Assembly: GCA_013215655.1 (NCBI GenBank)
Contig: JABSOX010000014.1
Span: 62,001 to 126,000 of the forward strand
Length of the DNA stretch: 64,000 bases
DNA from: Colwellia sp.
GTDB taxonomy: Bacteria; Pseudomonadota; Gammaproteobacteria; Enterobacterales; Alteromonadaceae
Direction: 5' to 3'
In this document: positions 59,024-64,000 of the stretch, one piece after another
Numbering within the stretch: position 1 is the first letter of the stretch
Layout: the number at the start of each line of letters is the position of its first letter
Program-made: the position numbers and the translations under genes
Notes under the pieces: model-generated
Database searches by the model: none
Seen by the model: the letters and a program-made list of their open reading frames with translations, nothing else
Told to the model about the DNA's origin: nothing

Positions 59024-61441
59024 ATGATAATGCAAGATTTTAAGTATGCTATAAGGCTACTTGCTAAGAAACCCGGCTTTACCATATTAACCACCTTGGT
59101 TATGGCAACCGGCATTGGCTTAAGTGTTTATCTATTTTCATTTTTTAATATGCTTTTTGCCGATCTGCCTTTTAAAGATGGTGAGTCTATTGTGATTATT
59201 GCTGCTTCAGAAAATGGTGCAACCAATTTTGATCGTTTAAGTATCCATGATTATTTTGAGATAAGGAATAATGTCAAAGGTTTGTCACAATTTGGGGCTT
59301 ATAGTGAAGAAAGCGTCAATGTCATCGGACGAGAAGGTGCTAGAAAATATAACGCTTCATATACCGAGCCCGGCATGTTTGAACTCACTCATACTGTGCC
59401 AGTATTAGGCAGAACATTTGCCACTAAAGAAGATAAGGTAGGTGCAGAGAATGTTGTTATTGTTGGCTTTGATATCTGGAAAAACCAATATGGCGGCGAT
59501 AGTGAAATTTTAGATCAAATCTTGCAAATAAGTGGTGAGTCTTATCGCATTATCGGGGTAATGCCTGAAGGATATTCTTTCCCAAGACGAGCAGAATTGT
59601 GGTTACCCTTACGTAAAGACGCCAAACAACTATCTCGTGATAATACCGAATATATCCGTGGATTTGCTCGTCTTGATGAAGGTGTTTCAAAACAAGAGAT
59701 TAATCAGCAGTTATCGGTGATCATGCAACGCATCGAACAAAAATATCCAAAAACTAATCATCGGAAAAGTGCTTATATAGGTTCCATGTCTATGTCGTCC
59801 GTAGGTAGTGGTATCGCCGTTGTTTATTCAATGCAAGTTGTCGCCATTTTGATCTTAGTATTAGCGTCAATCAATGTCGGGAATTTATTATTATCTCGAG
59901 CAGTTGAGCGCAGTAAAGAAACAGCAATACGGGTGGCACTTGGCGCACCAAGAGCAAGATTAATTAGCCAAATGTTATGGGAAAGCATCATTATTTGTAC
60001 TATGGGTGGCATCATTGGCTTCTTAATGGTTGCTTGGGGATTAGAAATAACTCAAGGGATCACTGCCGGATTTTTTCCAGGTAAAATGCCTTTTTGGTGG
60101 GTTTTTAGTATAGATGCCTTCAACATAAAATTATTTATCGCCTTTGTTATAAGTACCATAATTGTTACCGGTTTATTACCCGCTTGGAAAAATTCAGGAG
60201 AAAATTTTAATGACGCACTTAAAGATGGTACACGCGGCGCTTTAAGCAAAAAATCAGGGCGATTAAATAAAGTATTAGTGATTAGTGAAATATTAATTTC
60301 TTTAGTGGTATTAATTTGTGCTTCGGTGATGGTGTTATCAAGTTATAACCGCACTCATGCCGATATTGGCGCCGAAACTCAAGGGATAATAGTTGCTGAT
60401 GTCGCTTTATCTGACGCTCGCTATGACTTAGCCAGTAAAAAATCAGAATTTATTAATACCTTACAATCACGCCTTGAAAATAGCACGGGTATTAGTGACG
60501 TTATGATCTCATCGACACTACCCGGTTTATTCGCTCGCACCAACAAATTAGAAATTGAAGGTAAAGAATATCATGACAATAAAGGAAAACACGAAGCCAA
60601 CGCTATTGTGATTACTCCGGGAACCTTGGGTAAGCTTGGCGTTGAGTTACAACAAGGTCGTTATTTTAATAACAGTGATAATGGCGATGATAAAAGATCT
60701 GTGATTGTTACCGAAAGTTTTGTCAGTCAACATTTTCCAAAACAGTCTGCTCTTGGTAAACGTTTACGGTTCACCGAAAATGATCAACAAAATCCTAGCT
60801 GGTTAACGATTGTTGGCATCGTTGAACATACTCGCCAAGGTGACAACCCTACCAGATCAAAGCTACCGTCAGTGTTTAGGCCGTATGCACAAGATCCACG
60901 TGTGCAAGTCACTGTTGCGATGAAAAGTGCATTAGATAAAACAAGTGTCACTAAAATACTGCGTGATACATTAAGGTCAATCGATAGTCAGTTACCCGCA
61001 TTTAGAATTGAAACTTATACACAAAGTGTATATAGAGTCTCAGCTTCAGTAAGATTTATCAGCTCAGTATTGTTAATCTTTGGTATCGCTGCAGTTGTGC
61101 TAGCTGGCAGTGGTATCTATGGGGTAATGTCGAATACCATCAGTCAACGAACTCAGGAAATAGGCATTAAACGCGCTTTAGGTGCAGATGAAAAACACAT
61201 CATCAATGAATTGCTTATTGCGGGTGTTAAACAGTTATTATGGGGCGGCATTCCTGGAACGATACTTGGTGGCGCACTTGGCTTTGCTATGGGAACTGTT
61301 ATGGGCGTAGGCATCAATGAGATTGTCATTCTTTCACTAACCACCGTAATAATACTTGGCACTATCGTGATTTTAGCAACATATTTACCCGCTAAAAAGG
61401 CTTTACAACTGGAACCAAGTGAAGCATTACATTACGAATAA
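59024..61441 (+). CDS. Large ABC permease with two FtsX domains (ADOP-like)
   Basis: 805 residues. It opens with QDFKYAIRLLAKKPGFTILT, the typical N-terminus of duplicated orphan permeases. Two MacB-type periplasmic regions (about 50-260 and 450-680) alternate with two FtsX transmembrane blocks (about 270-430, SRAVERSKETAIRVALGAPRA, and about 680-800, QRTQEIGIKRALGADEKHI). Members of this double-size family usually stand without an ATPase gene, but here it has one plus an adaptor. ATG 59030 is an equally possible start. The substrate is unknown. Confidence 0.85.
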   Translation: MIMQDFKYAIRLLAKKPGFTILTTLVMATGIGLSVYLFSFFNMLFADLPFKDGESIVIIAASENGATNFDRLSIHDYFEIRNNVKGLSQFGAYSEESVNVIGREGARKYNASYTEPGMFELTHTVPVLGRTFATKEDKVGAENVVIVGFDIWKNQYGGDSEILDQILQISGESYRIIGVMPEGYSFPRRAELWLPLRKDAKQLSRDNTEYIRGFARLDEGVSKQEINQQLSVIMQRIEQKYPKTNHRKSAYIGSMSMSSVGSGIAVVYSMQVVAILILVLASINVGNLLLSRAVERSKETAIRVALGAPRARLISQMLWESIIICTMGGIIGFLMVAWGLEITQGITAGFFPGKMPFWWVFSIDAFNIKLFIAFVISTIIVTGLLPAWKNSGENFNDALKDGTRGALSKKSGRLNKVLVISEILISLVVLICASVMVLSSYNRTHADIGAETQGIIVADVALSDARYDLASKKSEFINTLQSRLENSTGISDVMISSTLPGLFARTNKLEIEGKEYHDNKGKHEANAIVITPGTLGKLGVELQQGRYFNNSDNGDDKRSVIVTESFVSQHFPKQSALGKRLRFTENDQQNPSWLTIVGIVEHTRQGDNPTRSKLPSVFRPYAQDPRVQVTVAMKSALDKTSVTKILRDTLRSIDSQLPAFRIETYTQSVYRVSASVRFISSVLLIFGIAAVVLAGSGIYGVMSNTISQRTQEIGIKRALGADEKHIINELLIAGVKQLLWGGIPGTILGGALGFAMGTVMGVGINEIVILSLTTVIILGTIVILATYLPAKKALQLEPSEALHYE

Positions 61442-61498
61442 TTTATAAGAGCTAAGCTATTTATAGTTAAGAATTTAATACCATTTAGGTATACACTA

Positions 61499-61536
61499 AA
61501 AGCAATTCCAGCAGATGTTTTTTCTGGAGTTGCTTT
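61499..61536 (+). terminator. Hairpin after the permease gene
   Basis: AAAGCAATTCCAG (61499-61511) pairs with CTGGAGTTGCTTT (61524-61536) in a 13-bp stem with one G-U pair. No T-tract follows, so it may terminate or protect the efflux mRNA. Confidence 0.45.
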
Positions 61537-61544
61537 ACACAATA

Positions 61545-61706
61545 TATACCCGTTATCATTCAAGATGCGGGAATTTAGTGTGAATTAAAAATTACAGCTA
61601 CAAGGCACTTATTTGAAGCAATAGTTGTTCTATTGCAAGAATGAGTAACGCTGTAGATGTTGTTTTAAACGCAATAAAACCTGCATCTTGAGTGGTGATG
61701 GGTATA
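61545..61706. mobile_element. MITE-like element with 27-bp terminal inverted repeats
   Basis: The ends are TATACCCGTTATCATTCAAG (continuing ATGCGGG) at 61545-61571 and its inverted counterpart at 61680-61706; 22 of 27 positions pair. Inside is a perfect GCAATAG-TTGTT-CTATTGC hairpin and other paired tracts, so the 162-bp unit can fold into one long stem. It encodes nothing. It ends 17 bp before the response-regulator start and therefore supplies that gene's leader. Confidence 0.7.
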
Positions 61707-61723
61707 GGTATTGAATAGCAACA

Positions 61724-63097
61724 ATGAAACAAAAAATATTACTCGTTGATGACGACAACGATATTCTTATCGCATTAAAAATGCTGCTAGTGCCAGAAGG
61801 TTACGAAGTCACACTAACTCAAAATCCTGAAGCCGCTAAAGTAGCAGTTCGTAAAGAAAATTTTAGCCTGGTATTAATGGATTTAAACTACTCTCTTGAT
61901 ACCACCTCTGGGGAAGAGGGTTTACAGTTAATCGCTGATATTCGCAAACTTGATGATACTTTACCTATTGTAGTGATGACCGGCTGGGCAACCATCGAAG
62001 TTGCGGTAAGTACTATGCAAAATGGTGCAAATGACTTTATTCAAAAACCTTGGGATATTGATCGTTTAATTGCCATCATTTGTAATCAAATTAAACTGGC
62101 TCAAAGTGAAAAAAACTCACAAAAGCTTAAACAACAAAATCAATTATTAGAGCAACAAGTTAATCGTGAGTATCAAGGTCAATTAATTGCTCAATCACCG
62201 GTAATGCAACAAACCATGGCGATTATTAATCAAGTCGCTAAAAGCAATGCTAGTGTATTACTTACCGGAGAAAACGGTACCGGTAAAAGCATGTTTGCTC
62301 GTTATATTCACGAACATTCAGCTCGAAATGGTGCAAGTCAAATCTCCGTAAATATGGGTGCTGTTACCGAAACACTTTTTGAAAGTGAAATGTTTGGCCA
62401 TGTTAAAGGCGCATTTACTGACGCAAAATCTACTCGCATTGGCCGCTTTGAACTGGCTGACGAAGGTACTTTGTTTTTAGATGAAATTGCCAATACACCC
62501 TATTCACAACAGGGAAAGTTATTACGTGTTTTAGAAGACAGTGAATTTGAAAAAGTTGGTGCTAATAAAACCCAAACAGTCGATATTCGCTTAATATCTG
62601 CAACCAATGCTAACTTAAGTGATGCGGTCACAAATGGTGAATTTCGCAAAGATTTATTATATCGCATCAATACTATCGCCATTGAAATACCGCCATTACG
62701 TGATAGAGAAGAAGATATTATCCCGCTCGCGCAATCTTGTTTAAAAAATATGGCAAATAAAAATAACCACACTGAATTAACTATCAGTCCAAGCGCTAAA
62801 AAAGCACTTATTGCTTATGACTGGCCGGGAAATATTCGGGAATTAAACCATGTAATGGAGCGAGCACAAATTTTATGTCAACAAAGTACCGTTAATGTGA
62901 TTGATTTAGGTTTGCGAAATAACAAGAATAAAATTGAATTGATCGCAACAGAGCCTGAAGAGTTGGCAACATTAGAAAGTATAGAATTAGATATTATTGA
63001 CCAACGACTATCTTACTTTAAAGGTAACGCCTTAAAAGCAGCAAAATCTTTAGGTTTAAGTCGCAGTGCTTTTTACCGACGATTAGAAAAAATATAA
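61724..63097 (+). CDS. Sigma-54-dependent response regulator (NtrC family)
   Basis: 457 residues: receiver domain (LLVDDDNDILIALK, phospho-acceptor D in LVLMDLNYSLD), AAA+ domain with Walker A GENGTGKSMF and Walker B GTLFLDEIAN, and a Fis-type HTH at the end (ALKAAKSLGLSRSAFYRRLE). The sigma-54 contact loop reads GAFTDA instead of GAFTGA. It probably controls the efflux operon upstream from the sigma-54 promoter at 56901. It works with the sensor kinase that follows. Confidence 0.93.
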   Translation: MKQKILLVDDDNDILIALKMLLVPEGYEVTLTQNPEAAKVAVRKENFSLVLMDLNYSLDTTSGEEGLQLIADIRKLDDTLPIVVMTGWATIEVAVSTMQNGANDFIQKPWDIDRLIAIICNQIKLAQSEKNSQKLKQQNQLLEQQVNREYQGQLIAQSPVMQQTMAIINQVAKSNASVLLTGENGTGKSMFARYIHEHSARNGASQISVNMGAVTETLFESEMFGHVKGAFTDAKSTRIGRFELADEGTLFLDEIANTPYSQQGKLLRVLEDSEFEKVGANKTQTVDIRLISATNANLSDAVTNGEFRKDLLYRINTIAIEIPPLRDREEDIIPLAQSCLKNMANKNNHTELTISPSAKKALIAYDWPGNIRELNHVMERAQILCQQSTVNVIDLGLRNNKNKIELIATEPEELATLESIELDIIDQRLSYFKGNALKAAKSLGLSRSAFYRRLEKI

Positions 63098-63114
63098 GAG
63101 GTTAAATTAAGGTC

Positions 63115-64000
63115 TTGAAGCAAGAAAAACGTTCCTTCGAAGTACAACTTACGCAATTATCATTAATTGCTTCTTTACCCCTATTTTTTTTACTGATTGG
63201 GATAATGTTTTACGCCGACATTTCAATTTATCTCATTTTATTAACCATCTTATTTGCCAGTATTAGTATTGCCCTTTGTCATGTAAAAATCCATCAAAAA
63301 TCTAGTTATCAATTTCGCAGTTTAAGTAATTTACTTGATGGGATGATCCGTGGCGACTATAGTTTAAGAGGACGTTCAAACGAAAATGATATTGCTTTAA
63401 ATGAATTAGTTAATTCGATCAATAGCTTAGCAATAAGGCTTAATAAACAACGTATTGAGTCAGTTGAAAGCCAGCTATTATTGAAAACAGTTATTAACCA
63501 TATTGATGTCGCTATTATTGCGCTAAACGACGAAAACGAATTGATTTTATTAAATCCTGCCGCCAGTAAAGTACTACAATTACCCGATAAAGAATCATCT
63601 CAGCTTTCACTTAAGCAACTCAAGCAGTTAGAGCAGTTAGGTCAACTAGAAAGTGGCCAAAGTAAAGTAATGACCTTAAAATTTGCCAATCAACAAGGTA
63701 AATATAATGTACATATGGAAGAATTTAGAGAATCAGGAAAGCAACAAAAACTACTTTTCCTTACCGATGTCAGCCATATTCTAAGAAGCGAAGAACAAAA
63801 TGCTTGGCAAAGTTTAGTACGCGTTATTAGTCATGAAATTAACAATTCACTTGCCCCTATCGCATCAATTAGCCAAACATTAAAACGCTTTCTTAACCGT
63901 CAACAAGACATAGAAAGTCATAAAGAAGATCTTATTGAAGGCCTGACGATTATTTCTCAACGAACCAATAACTTAAGAGACTTTGTTAACAGTTATAAAC
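63115..64000 (+). CDS. NtrY-like sensor histidine kinase (partial)
   Basis: The frame is open to the right edge from TTG 63115; no ATG lies near the start and the ribosome site (AAGAGG, 63096-63101) is somewhat distant, so the start is provisional. Two membrane spans (LIASLPLFFLLIGIMFYADI, YLILLTILFASISIALC) with almost no periplasmic loop are followed by a HAMP-like or linker region and a PAS domain (VINHIDVAIIALNDENEL). The H-box RVISHEINNSLAPIASIS is of the NtrY type. The ATPase domain is cut off. It should phosphorylate the upstream response regulator. Confidence 0.88.
   Translation, partial: MKQEKRSFEVQLTQLSLIASLPLFFLLIGIMFYADISIYLILLTILFASISIALCHVKIHQKSSYQFRSLSNLLDGMIRGDYSLRGRSNENDIALNELVNSINSLAIRLNKQRIESVESQLLLKTVINHIDVAIIALNDENELILLNPAASKVLQLPDKESSQLSLKQLKQLEQLGQLESGQSKVMTLKFANQQGKYNVHMEEFRESGKQQKLLFLTDVSHILRSEEQNAWQSLVRVISHEINNSLAPIASISQTLKRFLNRQQDIESHKEDLIEGLTIISQRTNNLRDFVNSYK

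Overview
The window is AT-rich chromosomal DNA from a marine gammaproteobacterium of the order Alteromonadales, most likely Colwelliaceae (Colwellia/Thalassotalea type). This rests on gene order and protein character (lpoA-yraN-diaA-dolP, sspAB-petCBA, rplM-rpsI, zapE/zapG-degQ-degS, mla and lpt-rpoN-npr blocks, a DUF3718 protein, a PEP-CTERM protein); no database search was possible. I saw no tRNA, rRNA, CRISPR array, phage gene or transposase gene.

Layout. 1-8.1 kb: a CadC-type membrane regulator (cut by the window edge) faces a periplasmic redox operon of a DsbD-type membrane reductant carrier, two TlpA-like thioredoxins, cytochrome b561 and a Tat-exported molybdenum hydroxylase with its [2Fe-2S] subunit. 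8.1-17.5 kb: accessory DNA with a broken AraC gene, a 34-residue membrane peptide, an exported ADP-ribosylglycohydrolase lipoprotein, a second CadC-type regulator with a beta-propeller, two tandem secreted esterases, a secreted methyltransferase-like protein and a Cache-GGDEF diguanylate cyclase. 17.5-23.3 kb: a PrsT-like TPR protein and a PEP-CTERM protein with a predicted sigma-54 promoter, bounded by the complete rnpB gene on one side and a short rnpB fragment in the same orientation on the other. 23.3-56.7 kb: mostly conserved core genes for RNA modification, envelope maintenance, cytochrome bc1, ribosomal proteins, protease quality control, Mla lipid transport, Kdo synthesis, Lpt LPS export, RpoN with the nitrogen PTS, and MgtE. 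56.9 kb to the end: a MacA/MacB-like efflux operon followed by its own sigma-54-dependent response regulator and NtrY-like sensor kinase (cut by the right edge).

How it fits together. rpoN lies in the window, and two predicted sigma-54 promoters are visible: one before the PEP-CTERM gene and one before the efflux operon. The second has, upstream, two TTCCC-N6-GGGA palindromes three helical turns apart, which look like enhancer sites for the response regulator at the end of the same locus. Both CadC-type regulators face divergently transcribed target operons, and both intergenic regions carry repeats phased at 11 bp, the spacing expected for PhoB/OmpR-type winged-helix proteins.

Non-coding highlights: a 36-base core of rnpB (35/36 identical) duplicated about 5 kb away; about 80-bp tandem repeats upstream of the rplM promoter; a 123-bp intergenic element after degS built of small perfect hairpins with GGA loops; and a 162-bp MITE-like element with 27-bp terminal inverted repeats just upstream of the efflux response regulator.
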